Counted from the stretch's first letter, positions 25,010 to 37,352 are shown. The stretch is DNA of 64,000 bases from Sipunculus nudus (GCA_026874595.1 CM049317.1:43674401-43738400), one strand, 5' to 3'. Notes: a model not told the origin generated them from the letters alone. Program-made: numbers and translations.

Positions 25010-26390
25010 TTAATTGGGTTGTAATTGGATTGGACTAGTCTTAAAAAGTTTATCCTCAAATGATTGCTTTGATAAACAGGATTGTAAAAACCAAATGTAT
25101 AAAATTTAATGAGAAATGTGTTGCAAATACATTAAATATATCCTCATGTAAAATTGCATCAAAGCTAATTTAGAAATTACTACGAAAGGATTTTATTTCT
25201 AATACTATTGACCATTTTTATAGCAAAAAAAGGTGTTAACCTTGATTCTTTAAAATATTCTGATGTATCAGTGGAAGAGGTAAGTTAATGAGGTCTCTAA
25301 ATGGAGCAAAGGTAACAAGTTTATTTAGTATAAGTGCAATGTTCTTAAAGTATGGGGCAGAAGCGATTGTTTTTCCTACCTCTTTTATAAATCAAACCAT
25401 ACAAACATCAGCCATACCAGATGAATTGAGGTAGGCAAGAGGTCTTCCATTATACAAGAAAGTAACTCTAATTGTGAGGGAAATAATAGTCCAGTTTCTA
25501 TTTTTTCTGTGGTATAAAAAATTATAGAATATTCAGTTGTTAAAATCCTTTTGAATGGCCATAAATTATTGTATAACCTTCAGTCTGGCTTTCGAGAATC
25601 CGTATTCTGCAGGTACTGCTCTAACGTATCTGGTTGACACAATAAGATGTAATATGGATAAAGGTCTCTATACCGTTGTCGTCATGCTGGGTCTCCGAAA
25701 AGCATTTGATATAGTAAACCATGAAAGTGTGTTAAACAAACTTAAGGAAATAGGACTGGATTCTTTGCCTATAGACGGTTTAGGTCATACATCACTCTCA
25801 GGTTCCACAGTGTTGATATAAATATCACTTTGTCTTCCAAAATACCTATCAGTTGAGGATTTCCACAGGGCTCTACTCTTTGGCAATTACTAATTTTGAT
25901 CTATGTAAAGTCTGTAGCTTCCAGTGATGTTCTTTCATATGCTGATAATTCTGCATTAATTAAAGCCGGAGAGTATATTAAGAATTGAAAACATTCTATG
26001 TAAGGAATTACTGTAAGTGAATGGTAGGAAATGAAAAAACTTTCTTTACATTTGGGTAAAATGGAGAGTATACTATTCGAATCTAAATACTACCTTAAAA
26101 ATGTCTCTCAGCTTAACATACCATGTAAAAAAATATTACAGGTGTAAATGAAGAAGAATACCTATAGAGCAACTCTAGAACAAGACCTATCTTGCAAGAT
26201 TTTGGGTTATAAGGTAATAAATAAAATATATGCAAGGGTTAGATTCTAAGATGTGTTTTTTTTTTATCTCCTACGGATACAAAAATGGTGTCATGATCAA
26301 TACTACAACCTCATTTTGATTACGCATGTAACATAGGTTTAGAGGTCAAGATATATAAATATAATCAGAAAAAAAGTCAGGCTTCAGAGA

Positions 26391-26970
26391 CAATAATAAT
26401 AATAATTTATTCTTATAATGCGCACATATCCAGAATACATGACCCTGCTCAAGGCGTATAAAAGTAAAATATATAAATAGCAATCATATACATTTAAAAT
26501 AAATTACAATAATAAGTATATATTTAAAACATAATGCCAGTGTTAAGATCAGTAAAATGTCATAATACTGAATACTAAATCATTGCATATAATCTAACAT
26601 TTACATTAAATATTATCATAGCCTTGCCTAAAAAGGTGAGTCTTCAGTGCACGTTTAAATATATCAATGAAATCTGATTTCTTTCTACAATCCGGCAAAC
26701 TGTTCCAGAACACAGGAGCACAACAAATGAATGCTCTTTCCCCATATGTAGATATTTTACTCCTAGGTTCACAAAGACGCATTTACTTATTGCTTTATCT
26801 TAATGCATGAGGTGTAAAATGTAACTTGAGAAATTCTGTGACATAAAGAGGTGTTTTCTCATTTAGAGCCTTATATGTAAGCAGCAATATTTTAAATCTA
26901 ATACGAAATTCTACAGGTAGCGAGTGCAACTCGAACAAGATGGGTGATATATGATTACGTTTTGGACCTC
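26391..26970 (-). pseudogene. Antisense LINE 3' fragment (L2/CR1-like)
   Basis: Read on the minus strand it encodes LHSLPVEFRIRFKILLLTYK, then YGERAFICCAPVFWNSLP and FKRALKTHLF, the standard C-terminal blocks of L2/CR1-type ORF2. It ends in (ATT)n at the 26,391 side, as expected for a LINE 3' terminus. It carries stops and is inserted into the plus-strand LINE, so it is younger than its host copy. Confidence 0.75.
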
Positions 26971-27440
26971 TGGATACAATGGATTAACATTAGATCTGGA
27001 TACAATCGATTAACATCTGGATCAAGGTGATAAGATGTATATTGGATATGCATTACAGGGATCATTTAAACTATAATTGTTTTAATAAAATTAAATAGTT
27101 GAATGTTTAACAGAGGGTAAATTATTCGACAATATCGCAAATGTATAATATTTCGAATGGAATTGCGCCTGTGTATATTACAGACTTTTTAAAATCAAAT
27201 TATAATAGAAGGTATAACACTAGGAGCAGGAATATGTCTTTCAGCTTACCAGCTGTGAAGGGTCATTGTCTTTCTTTTACAATGCTATTAGGATGTGGAA
27301 TTATCTACTCTTCCAGGTTTTACAATGATCATGTCAAACAAAAGAAGAATTTAAAGTTAAATGTAAAAATAAATTATTTCAAGATATGTATAATCAGAAT
27401 GGTAAATATCTTTTACCATTCTAAACTCTGACAGGCATTG

Positions 27441-28215
27441 GGGGTTCAGTATGGAAATAAGTATATATTTATAGACACTTTCATTCCTCCCCTTTCAGTA
27501 CATTTTTATTTATATATACTAAGTATATAATGACATGTGACTATACTCACCTGCTGTCTTTCTAGATGTTAATTGATATACATACAACATTATTATTTAT
27601 TAGATATTAGGGTAACAAATTGCTCACATGCAGTCCTACATATGTCCATATATTCACATCAGGAAGAATATACAGTCATGTTTAGTGCAAGAAAGTGTTA
27701 ATTGACTTATTTGTTATATATTAGGGTAATAAAGAGCATAAAATACTTTGTTAATATATAAAAGGCCACTTTTGGGCAGCAGTATTAAATTGAAAGTCTT
27801 ATTTTTGCCAATAAACTGACCATTGATTTGAATAACATGGCTTTATATCGTAATTTTATATTTTAAAATCTGTATATACATTTGAGATATTTTGGAAAAT
27901 GCAATGGAACAACATGTCCTTTGTCCATTTTTTAGTTTAGAATTGATTTCAAATTTCAAGTCTTATATTAATATATATGCATGAAATTTGTTTATTCATG
28001 CATTTATTATTTATGTATCACATGACTACCTTTACTATGAATAAGATAAAAAATAATCAATCAAAGACACGAAAATCAACATGGATTGTTACAATGTAAT
28101 TGTTTGTCCTCCGCTTTTTTCCCCACAGACACTTCTTGTAAACAACGTTTCCTAATTGGAACTTGGCTTTTTCTTTTCTTCTTCCAGCAGCTAAAACATA
28201 AAACGTTTATAAACC

Positions 28216-28257
<42 letters not shown>

Positions 28258-28840
28258 CCAATCATCACCAAATATATACGATATTTAGGTGAGCATCGCC
28301 AAAAAATTAATATCGCAATATATATCTGTATTTGGTAGAGAATGGTGATCGTTTAATTGTATCAATTTACAGTAAATAATGTATAGCATCATGTCGCGGA
28401 TGGTCTGTTAAGCCGACTTGAATACTCCCTACATATACTGAACGTGCGGAAGTGTCCATACACACGGTAGAGGCTTGCACATTCGGTGTTTCACTAACCC
28501 TATAAACCATTCAGATGTCTAACTTTATAATATAAACCTTATTTTTATATGTATGTCTATGTATATGTATGGGTGTGTATGTATGTTTGTGCCACAAACA
28601 CAACATTGATCATACAGTGATACAAACATATTGCCCGTCTTGCGTTTGGACAGGCCGCGCCACTTTAGCGGGAATGGTCCAAGATGGGTTTTCCGTGTGC
28701 CGAGTTGACTGGCTTACGTAGTCCATGACAGGTGCCGCTGCGTCAGACACTGGGCGAAACTGCCCAAAATATTTAAAGTCCGTTACGACTTGTTTATAAC
28801 TGGTGGCTTTTGTATGCTATAGTGAGTATTGTTACTATTG
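27441..28840. other. AT-rich spacer, no gene recognised
   Basis: LINE 3' remains, then AT-rich DNA with a (TA)n tract at 28,218-28,256. No coding signal was recognised. Confidence 0.55.
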
Positions 28841-29042
28841 CAGAAGCGGATCCGGGGGGGGGGGGGTCCGGACCCCCCCTTTTTCACCCGAAGCAACCTT
28901 TTTTAAGGGGTTTTAGACGTAATTTTGCGGCCTGGACCCCCCCCCCCCTTTTTCTAGACGTGATGACCTTTTTTTTTTAGGATTTTCATTAGTCCTCCTG
29001 GGTTGGACCCCCCCCTTTTCCTAAATCCTGGATCCGCCCCTG
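28841..29042. mobile_element. hAT-like MITE, GCGGATCC family (fullest copy)
   Basis: The ends are CAGAAGCGGATCC and GGATCCGCCCCTG, an imperfect inverted pair starting CAG and ending CTG as in hAT elements. The interior alternates G/C runs and T runs. The 8-bp flanks TACTATTG and TATTGCTG match only partly. The same family recurs at 15,186, 33,912, 55,448 and 60,310. Confidence 0.7.
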
Positions 29043-30150
29043 TATTGCTGCTGTATTTTGGTGCCGGATTTTGTTATTTTCTCCATGCATGTGTGTATCT
29101 GTCGAAACTTACCGATTTGTCAGCATTTCCTTGGTCCTTACCAGCTGTGTCTTTGCATGATTTCTGTAATTACAAGTATGCAGTAAGACGAAAAAAAATT
29201 AGGACAGACACGGGTAAACAGTGTAAAACAAGAGGAAACCATGTATATGTACATATAATAAACATAAAACGATACAGTAGCTGGAGTTCCCAGCTGGCTT
29301 TCGTATTGAACTACTTACCAGTTTTATAACGTGCTAGGGTCTAACCGAATGTAACGGTCATAATCATGAAAGAGAATTAGATTTGCGCCGATTTTTATGA
29401 CGTCAGTTAGGACGATTTAGAGGTGAAATTCTTCTTGTCTCGAGAGTTATAAGTTAGTACCAGGGGTAACGGAGAGGCACTGAATCCGGTAGACTGATAC
29501 CCGGCGCTATCCCGGCCCGCTGTTCTCAATCTGTTAGACTTGCTCAACCCTTCTACCCAATCATATTTCATAATACTTCACTCAAACCAGTTCCCATTGG
29601 AGCAGGTCATATTCGTATACATAACGATAATAACATGCAACACATATACATGCATATGTCTCTTCTTGATTGCCTTCGCCAGTAGGGTATGCGTTCATTC
29701 CCGGTCGTGTACTCACGAAGATATGCTCGGAATCTCATGAACTTTCAGGGAGTTACGGAAATAGGCCTAGGAAGAATCGATTAGAATTTGGTGTGCATAC
29801 AGCAACTTCTCCGGATTCAGGAGCGTCATCAAGGATTATTCACGAATGTACAGTTTTAAATGGCAAAGTGCTATATGGCTGGCGAATTTAAGTCGGTGGA
29901 ATATCCTTTTAACACTAAACATTAATTTTGACTTTTCCTTAATAGATTAATTCTTTATATTAGCTTAATTTAAGCTCTCACAATCAGACCTCAAGTTTGT
30001 TTGTTTGCTCCTTCGCAAAACAAAAAGTGAAAATCTGACCAGCTTATCAGCATTTTTTTAAATATTTTTGGTGGAGGTAAACGCCTCCTTTTATTTAATG
30101 CTTGCTTAACTATTCTTATGTTCATCTGCAGAGTTCCATTTCGGTTTCGG
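29043..30150. other. Spacer, no gene recognised
   Basis: Several short ORFs but none with domain features or convincing splice context. A 15-base match to a conserved 18S rRNA motif at about 29,420 is isolated and not taken as an rRNA gene. Confidence 0.5.
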
Positions 30151-30455
30151 ACTACGTGACAGGGGCTTAAACCCGGTTATCCTGGTGTCAGCCAGGCTCG
30201 GTGTACCACTTCTGCGGGTCCTGGGTGTGTGTCATCCCTATTGTTCGGTCATACCACCGAGGAACCCCCGAAAGGCGCACTTGTTTGTGAGTGAAACATG
30301 ACTGTTAGGGCAGTCTACCCATTAAGCCTGCAGAGCACTCACCTTGGGTTGGGGCCAACCGTGAAAAATCTCACCGCCTCGGCTGAGATTCGAACTCACG
30401 ATCTCCCGGCTTTGAGTCCTCAGCAACGGGAGCCGGTTAATCAGCAGTTCTAACT
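30150..30455 (-). mobile_element. tRNA-derived SINE-like element
   Basis: On the minus strand, GTGAGTTCGAATCTCAGCC is a good tRNA B box preceded by GGACTCAAAGCCGGGAGATC. It is followed by a tRNA-unrelated body running toward 30,150. A complete cloverleaf could not be folded by eye, so I call it a SINE rather than a tRNA gene. Confidence 0.5.
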
Positions 30456-30703
30456 TAGTGATAACAGGGTGTTTGACCATCTTTAATCATGGGATGAAAG
30501 TTTCACATTTGGACCCTGTGACTATAGCTAGACTGGCAAGAGTAATAGGAGACATCGACAGTACAAGTTATAATAACTAACTAAGAGTTTAAAAAATGGA
30601 CTCGACATTCCTGACCGTACATCGTCATGTTTTCCTGTCTTTATAATTTTTATTTTCACAATTATGATAAATAGACACTTAATCCGGTATAAAGAACTAA
30701 AAA

Positions 30704-31011
30704 TGTCACATCTTACAGGGACCTAATCACCTATTAAGCATGTTAAATTACATGAAAAATGCCTTTTCCCTTTTCAAATAAATCTGTACCTGCCATAACA
30801 TTGTCTTGAAACCGTTTGCTTACTCCTCTAAACGAGTGTTAAAAACAGTGGACCTGGCGCGATCACAGATGTCAACATAAACACAGCGCGTGGGCCGTGT
30901 GCATTGCGGAGCCACCGCACTTTTCATTCAAGAGATGCCCTGACTGACGGTGTCAATAAACTTGTTCAACTTGCTCGTCTGCTCTATTAACGTTTCGAAC
31001 CTATACAAACA
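30704..31011 (+). repeat. 5' LTR of Ty3/gypsy relic
   Basis: It starts TGTCACATC and ends AACA immediately before a primer-binding-site-like TGGTATCAGAAGCGGGA (31,012). An AATAAA lies at about 30,954. A diverged copy of the same sequence occurs at 51,209-51,495, supporting its identity as a dispersed LTR. Confidence 0.75.
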
Positions 31012-31764
31012 TGGTATCAGAAGCGGGATTCACGAGCACAGATGTCTGAGAACTGTACGTAGTGCGTAATTTCATGGATAACAGGGCATAAAACTGCCAA
31101 AACAGTCATGGTTGAATCGGTATTCTCTCGGCCGGCCCCACTATCGTTTGTTCGCGCATATTTGAACAAGAGTTTGACATTTCCATCGCCGCTGCCCATA
31201 GTAAAAAGCCAAAACGTATACAGGTGTACATTCTTCTTAATCTTGCGGACAGTGAGGCGACAGAAAGAGAACGTTCATTCATATATAACTAAGCTGTCAC
31301 TAATGAAAGCGTCAATATTATCACTCCAGCAAAGAGCCGGGAAGATCCAGATACGCTGAAACGAAGATCCAGAGAAATGGCAACCCAAGATCTAATGTGA
31401 CATTAGAACGCCATACATTTAACACTCGCTCCCAGAAACCTGATGAGTCCATCCAGGCGTATATTGTCGATCTCGGGAATAAAGCTAGTACCTGCCAGTA
31501 TGGCGAGCTTGAAGATTACATGATCCGTGACAGGCTTGTATGTGGCACTTTAAAGGACAATATTCGTAAACTGCTCCTAAGAGAATCAGACCTTACACTT
31601 GCTAAGGCCATTAGCCTTTGTCAGATACATAAGCTGTCAGAGCAACAAAATGATCAGCTGACTGCTCAACCCACAGTGGTTACTGTCATCTCGCATAAAT
31701 ATAAGGGAAACAGACCTAACTGTCGAAACTGCAGTCGAACCCAAACAGAACACGAATGGCACAG

Positions 31765-32320
31765 CACTGCTCTCAAAACAAACCAGCTTTCCAGCAAAGT
31801 CAAATGGGTCAAAACCACAGAACCCTTCAAGAACTTTATCTTCATGTAATTATTGTGGCCGACAACACATGATGCCACTTGAAAAAAACTGTCCCGCGTT
31901 TGGCCGATTTTGCCGCTCATGCCACAAATGGAACCATTTTATTCGTTGTTGCATGTCAAACAGGCCAAAGTTCAAGCAGCAGTCACAACCACAAATTCCT
32001 AGACAGATACATGGCCTTGATGAACAAAACAAGCTTAGTCAGAATGGTACACTTTCAAAACAAACCAGCTTTCCAAGCAAAGTCAAATGGGCCAAAACCA
32101 CAAAACCCTTCAAGAACTTTATCTTCATGTAATCATTGTGGCCGACAACACATGATGCCACTTGAACAAAAATCTTCTGCGTTTGGCCGACACTGCCGCT
32201 CATGCCACAAATGGAACCATTTTGATCGTTGTTGCAAGTCAAACAAGCCAAAGTTCAAGCAGCAGTCACAACCACAAACTCCTAGACAGATACATGGCCT
32301 AGATGAACAAAACGAGCTTA
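31765..32320 (+). repeat. Tandem duplication of the gag zinc-knuckle segment
   Basis: Two consecutive copies of about 280 bp, both containing ACCAGCTTTCCA, GTGGCCGACAACACATGATG and GATACATGGCC. Each encodes a CxxCGRxH...FGRxCRxCHKWNHFxRCC double-knuckle pattern. The copies differ at scattered positions. Confidence 0.88.
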
Positions 32321-33911
32321 GTCAGAATGGTACATTCCTGAATGAATCTGTAGAGAACTATTCTATCAATTTCAAGAATGAGATACACTGTACCGTCTCA
32401 GTGCATGGAAATGGCATTGAACTGAAAGTGGACTCTGGTGTTAAGTGCAATGTCCTCCCTTATTCCCTTTCCCAACACATACTAGTATCTCATGATGAGC
32501 ACATTGATGAACAAGAGGCCGTGACCTTAGTTGCAAACGGCGATGACAATTTATACTCAAGGCAAAGTGCAGTTACCATGTCAAAAGAACAATGACATTT
32601 AAACACAATCTTTTTTTTTCATTTTGGACAAACCTTTTACACCACTGATTGGCCTGGAAGTCTACTAAACTTACACCTCATATCCCTTCATGACGTCAAT
32701 AGTGGCAGTACTATACCAGATACTCAAACTCTCTATATCACGGCCGAATACAGTGACCTCCTCGCGGGTGAACTTGGCACCCTGCCAGTACAGTACAAGA
32801 TGCATCTGGATCCTAATGTTATTCCTGTAGTTTGACCACCACGTCGCATGACTGTCGCTATGCAAGACAAAATTTAGGAGCTCGATCGTAAGGTCGATCA
32901 ACACGTGATTGCTCCAGTCACCGAACCGACTGAATGAGTTCCGTCCATTGTTGCAGCCTCGAAAAAGAACGGAAAAGATGCCCGTATCTGTATCGATCCA
33001 AAACACTTAAATCGAGCAATATTAAGACCACACCATGCGGCAAGAACAGTTAATGAAGTATTAACCCGAATACCTGATGCCCAAGTTTTCAATGTGCTTG
33101 ACGCTTCCAGTGGACTTCAGTGGACAGTCGGCTTCAGAGATCTTCCAGAAAACGATTGACCATCTCTTCGCAACTCTGCCATGTGAAATTATCGTTGACG
33201 ATATCCTAGTTTGGGGACGCACACAGGCAGAACACGATACTCACCTTCGCAAAGTTCTTGATCGTGAGCTTGCAGTTAATTTTCAGCTCAATGCTGCTAA
33301 GTGCCAGTTCCGTATAAGTGAGGTACCATATGTTGGACACATACTGACGGGTCTAGGTCTTAAACCTGATCCAGAGAAAGTCAATGCGATCACAAACATG
33401 TCTGAGCCAGATTCTGTTCAAACACTACATCAATTTTTAGGCATGACTCAATATGTTGCCAAATTCATAACCCACCTGGGTGATTTAACTGTTTCATTGG
33501 GTGAACTGATTCATAAAGATACCCTTTGGGAATGGAACGATTTGCACCGCAAGGCATTTAATGACATCATGCATATATGATCAGCACCAAACCTGTCCTT
33601 GCTTACTACGACGTTTCAAAACCTGTAACACTAACGTGTGACGCTTGCAAGTCCGGCCTAGGAGCTGCTTGCACCCAGAATGACAAACCAATTGCCTACG
33701 CCTCAAAAGCTCTACTGAACCACAATCACGGTATGCACAAATCGAAAAAGAATTGTTGGCTGTAGTCTTTGCACGCCACAAATTTCATGATTTTTTTTTC
33801 GGCCGAGACATTTATGTTGAAACTGATCATCAACCTCTTGTGTCTAATATCAAGAAACCGCTACAAAGTGCCACTTTGCGCCTGCAAAAGATGCTACTAA
33901 AGCTGCAACTA

Positions 33912-34122
33912 GGGGGCGGATCCAGGATTCAGGAAAGGGGAGGGGGTCCAACCGAGGAAGACTTATTAAAATCCTAAAAAAAAGGTCCCCAGGTCTGAAA
34001 AAGGGGGGTCCAGGCCGTAAAATTTGGTCTGAAAGCTTAAAAAAAGGTTGCGGCGACAGGAAAAGGGGGGGGGGGGGGGTTAAGACCTCCTGGAACCCTT
34101 ACCCCCCCCCCATCCCCTTCTG
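33912..34122. mobile_element. GCGGATCC-family MITE inside the gypsy RNase H region
   Basis: It interrupts the gypsy reading between LQKMLLKLQL and NIILVYKK. It starts GGGGGCGGATCCAGGATT, has the family's G/C and A runs, and ends CCCTTCTG. The gypsy sequence resumes directly after. Confidence 0.7.
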
Positions 34123-34269
34123 AACCATATAACATCATTCTGGTCTACAAAAAAAAGGATCAGACCTGCACCTAGCTGACGCTTTGTCCCAAGATTATCT
34201 ACCTAACTCAACAAGTAGCATGTTTTCCAGACTGCCTTGCGCTACACTGTAAAAAGTAGATTGCGATTG

Positions 34270-34730
34270 AACGCCTTGCAGTGTTCTAAAATATAACACT
34301 TGTGTTCAAATTTATAACGCTTGCGTTCATATATCAACAAGATACACCAATGTTACTTAACATGAGTGTTCATTTTTTTAACACATGCATTCATGAGCCT
34401 TACGTGAAGAAAGAGACCTTATATTCCACAAAATTTGTCAACTCTGGGGTTGTTTCTGAATTGTATTTAGCAAATCAAGCATTTGTGAAACTCATTTGTA
34501 CTGATTACTGTGGACGAATAACACCCAGACACGTATGGTAATAAAATGTTAATGCCAGCAACCCAAGGTGTTGATTCCCAGTTAACTGAGTATCTTTATA
34601 CACTGAAGGTGCTATAAATAATAATTTGATGTTTGAAATAATTTATTGGATTCTATATTTTAATAACTTTATTGGTTTCTCAGTTCTAACATGACCGGAA
34701 TGAACACTGGTGTTCATGCACCACGCGCTC
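34270..34730. repeat. Left subterminal repeat zone
   Basis: Repeated short palindromic motifs of the type AACACTTGTGTTCA, AACGCTTGCGTTCA, GAGTGTTCA and GAACACTGGTGTTCA. The same motifs crowd the right end of the unit. Confidence 0.75.
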
Positions 34731-34850
34731 GTTTTTACTTCTTGGTTGGTGCGGTAGAGGGCGCGGACGTGGAGCGCATGCGTAGAGCGTAGATTACCAA
34801 ATACCGGCAGCGTTCTTTCCAGAACTGTCGACCATCTTGGTGAGATAAAA
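34730..34850 (+). promoter_or_regulatory. CpG-rich promoter-like segment
   Basis: A locally GC/CpG-rich stretch in AT-rich surroundings. It contains GGAGCGCATGCGTAGAGCG (close to the NRF-1 palindrome) and ACCATCTTGG (YY1-like initiator) followed by GTGAGA, which could be the donor of a non-coding first exon. It faces the SAMD3-like gene. Assignment is by motif only. Confidence 0.45.
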
Positions 34851-36467
34851 TTTTGACTTTGTGCTTAATTTACCAAGCCTTAAATTAATAATAGTATTTG
34901 CTTTTGTAAACATTTACTTCCGAACACTTGCAAATATTTAGTCTATGTCGAATGGTGTATTTTGATAAGAGAAAAAGCCAGCGTTCTGTAACATGTAGTC
35001 AGTGTAGAAATCGTGTCAGCCGGTCACATGGGGGCCCGTTGACACGGGCGGGTATCTTCGAGGTGGATCAGACAACCAGTTCTCATGATATGTTTTCATG
35101 TATTCCAGCGTCTGAAGTTGCATTATGCCAGCCTAAAAACTGTCATAACGTTTCTGCCATGTTACTTTTAATTCTAATTGTTCTGTAATTTTGACAAGCG
35201 CCCCCCCCCCCCCCCCCCCCCCCCCCCGGCTCGGCTTGTCTTGCTTTTGGAATGTCCCATTGTTACAATGTTTCTGTTTCGCTCCGGCCTGCATGCTCCC
35301 TGATTCTGTGTTTCTGCACAGAACTTGAGACCTCAGTAACCCTGCCTCCAGCATTTTTGTAACAGATGACTGAAAGTCATCTGAGCTAACCCTTACCCCA
35401 TCATCACTACATCAGAATTACATTCTCATCAAATTCATGCATAGTTAATGAGGTCAGAGGTCACCAGATACACTATGGGCATATTATGCAGGTTTGCAAT
35501 GCTCTTGTTCACTTTCATGCACATATGTCAGTAAATAAGAATACTTTAGCCTTCAAATCATATGGAAGGTTTCTTTGGAGCTAAGTGAATGCAATGGATA
35601 CTATATTGAACAGAATTATTTCAGATTGATGATTCTATGGGAGATCAAATTTTGCTGATTGGAAAATTTCTGATTTCCTTCAGTCCTTGAAAAAATTGTC
35701 CAGCCCATTATTTTACCCCATTTCTCTAAGACATTACCTGCTTTTTTTCACCAAATTTTACACACTCAGCACATGGCTCACATGTGATTTTTACCTGCAG
35801 GTGGTGCCACCTTTCTGTGCACTAGATTGTCCTTACCACTTTCGTTCAGATAACTCCGTAAATAAAAACACTTTTAAACCATATCCAAGGATTCCTTGGA
35901 GCTATAGGAATTCAATGAATACTATATTGAAAAGAATTATTAGATGGATTTATCCCATACATAAGACAGGTGGGGCCTTGGATAATCATTTTACACACAT
36001 GCTTTTCTGCTTCAGTTACTTTAATGACACAAAACACATTTTGATCCAGAATTATCCTATTTCAGCCAATCCCAAGGAAAACACGTCACAAAAATGCCCA
36101 TATTTGAGTTATGCATGCGACGGGGGACTATTTGTGCCTCTAGGCCCTTGTTGGTCTCTTCACCTGATTACCATTCTGTCACATCTGAATTACTTTGTGA
36201 ATTTTCAAATTTTACTTCTGTTTCATATGTCATTCAGTTTATAGTATCCACCAATAATCAATAACATGTATATCGTATTAATCTCCATGTCTTATTCAAT
36301 TTATATCCATTTTCAAGTAACTTTCTCCAACTTCTCATGCTATCAAATCTGCAAGATTACACATTTCTCAAATTCCCATATGGTGGGGGATCCAGTCCTC
36401 TGGACATTTTCAAGTTTTGTATAAAGATGGTTTTATTTGATGTTTAATGATTCACATTATGAAATAG
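34851..36467. other. 5' intronic region of the SAMD3-like gene
   Basis: It holds a 27-base C run (35,201-35,227) and a minus-oriented copy of a dispersed repeat (35,690-35,945). An ATGTCGAATG followed by GTGTAT at about 34,944 would give a start codon in the right phase for the 36,468 exon, but the donor is poor. Confidence 0.4.
35690..35945 (-). repeat. Dispersed repeat, inverse of 49,620-49,945
   Basis: It shares, in inverse orientation, GGTGGTGCCACCTGCAGGT, AAAATCACATGT, GTGTAAAATTTGGTGAA and a CCAAGGAATCCTTG palindrome with the copy at 49,620. An ORF of 185 codons overlies it and is discounted for this reason. Confidence 0.75.
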
Positions 36468-36587
36468 GTGATCAGCTGATTACACCAATCCTGCTGCATA
36501 CTTCTGGTCAAGGTGACGAGGCAGAGCCAGAAGGCAAGGCTGAAGAGGAACAATCACAGAACAAAGCAGATAGTGCAGATGAAGATG
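36468..36587 (+). CDS. SAMD3-like gene, acidic N-terminal exon
   Basis: It reads DQLITPILLHTSGQGDEAEP and a Glu/Asp-rich low-complexity tail; donor GTAGGT in phase 1. The acceptor (GAAATAG) has a poor pyrimidine tract, so the start is the weakest part of the model. Confidence 0.5.
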
Positions 36588-36757
36588 GTAGGTAAATTAA
36601 TATATATATATATATAAATATATATATTACATACACACACTGAACTCCCGCCTGATGACCCACCCGTCAACACACAACCATCCCACTAACACAACCACAT
36701 TGCTAACATGACCAATTTGCCAGGTCCCACAGGTGGTCATGTTAGCAGCATTTTAAT

Positions 36758-36788
<31 letters not shown>

Positions 36789-37303
36789 CCATCCATCCAT
36801 TAACAGCTTTACTCAGCAGCTGCTGGACCATGGACTGATTCTCACAAAATTGTGTATGGATGTGTGCATCACAAACTCGCCCCACCTGCTCTGTTCATTT
36901 TTGTGTATTTAGGGCCCAATAAAAAATGTTGAACAGTCATGAAATCCAAAACAAAAAAATGTGTGCAGCATCCTCACATACATCTCTGTCATCACGCAAT
37001 ATTTAAAAAAAATTGGCCCAACCAATTTTCACTTTGGTGGAATGACTTGGTTTACTTCTCATTTTAGTGAGTACAGACAAAACTGATAGCTTTTCTGAAG
37101 CAATGCTTCATGGGTTTTCACTATATGTTGTAAATCTGACATAATGTATTTAATCTTGGTGATAGCTGGTCACTCAGTAAATTTTGTGGTGTAATTTCCA
37201 TTTTTGACAATTTAAGGAGTTTTTATGTTTTCAGCATTTAACAATCTTTAAGTGTAATCAAGCCTGCTTCACAGACATCTGTAATTATTTGATTAAAGTG
37301 AAA

Positions 37304-37352
<49 letters not shown>

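Larger units (their letters stand above)
24190..27440 (+). pseudogene. Degenerate non-LTR retrotransposon (LINE)
   Basis: A broken plus-strand LINE. An endonuclease-like piece near 24,195 reads GASIIDLILVSDNDL. A reverse transcriptase block in 25,555-25,821 includes LRKAFDIVNHESVLNKL, matching the family's AFDxVNH motif. A C-terminal block in 27,141-27,350 includes YNTRSRNMSFSLP, the usual NTRS motif near the end of such ORFs. Frameshifts and stops are frequent, and later insertions interrupt it (SINE at 24,700, antisense LINE fragment at 26,391). It resembles the CR1/Jockey/L2 group; the clade is not resolved. Confidence 0.75.
30704..34244 (+). pseudogene. Degenerate Ty3/gypsy retrotransposon (LTR, gag, pol)
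   Basis: In order: 5' LTR; primer binding site; gag in several frames (about 31,130-32,300, including FNTRSQKPDESIQAYIVDL); zinc knuckles; protease-like piece near 32,410 (LKVDSGVKCNVLP); reverse transcriptase (ICIDPKHLNRAI; IIVDDILVWG keeping the DD pair); RNase H-like piece (LTCDACKSGLGAA; ETDHQPL); and the ADALSQDYLP block typical of the RNase H-integrase linker. Stops, frameshifts, a deletion between the DASSG and IFQK motifs and a MITE insertion make it non-functional. No integrase or 3' LTR follows, because the CACTG-ended unit starts at 34,245. Confidence 0.85.

Noticed and set aside
25555-25821. Plus-strand ORF as a functional gene
   Set aside because: It is a reverse transcriptase fragment of a decayed LINE.
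29413-29435. 15-base match to a conserved 18S rRNA segment (AGAGGTGAAATTCTT)
   Set aside because: Flanking bases do not continue the rRNA; chance or a tiny fragment.
30385-30450. Possible tRNA gene on the minus strand
   Set aside because: Only the B box is convincing; no full cloverleaf, and it is embedded in a longer SINE-like element.
35687-36244. 185-codon plus-strand ORF
   Set aside because: It lies over a dispersed repeat that recurs inverted at 49.6 kb; no domain and no splice support.
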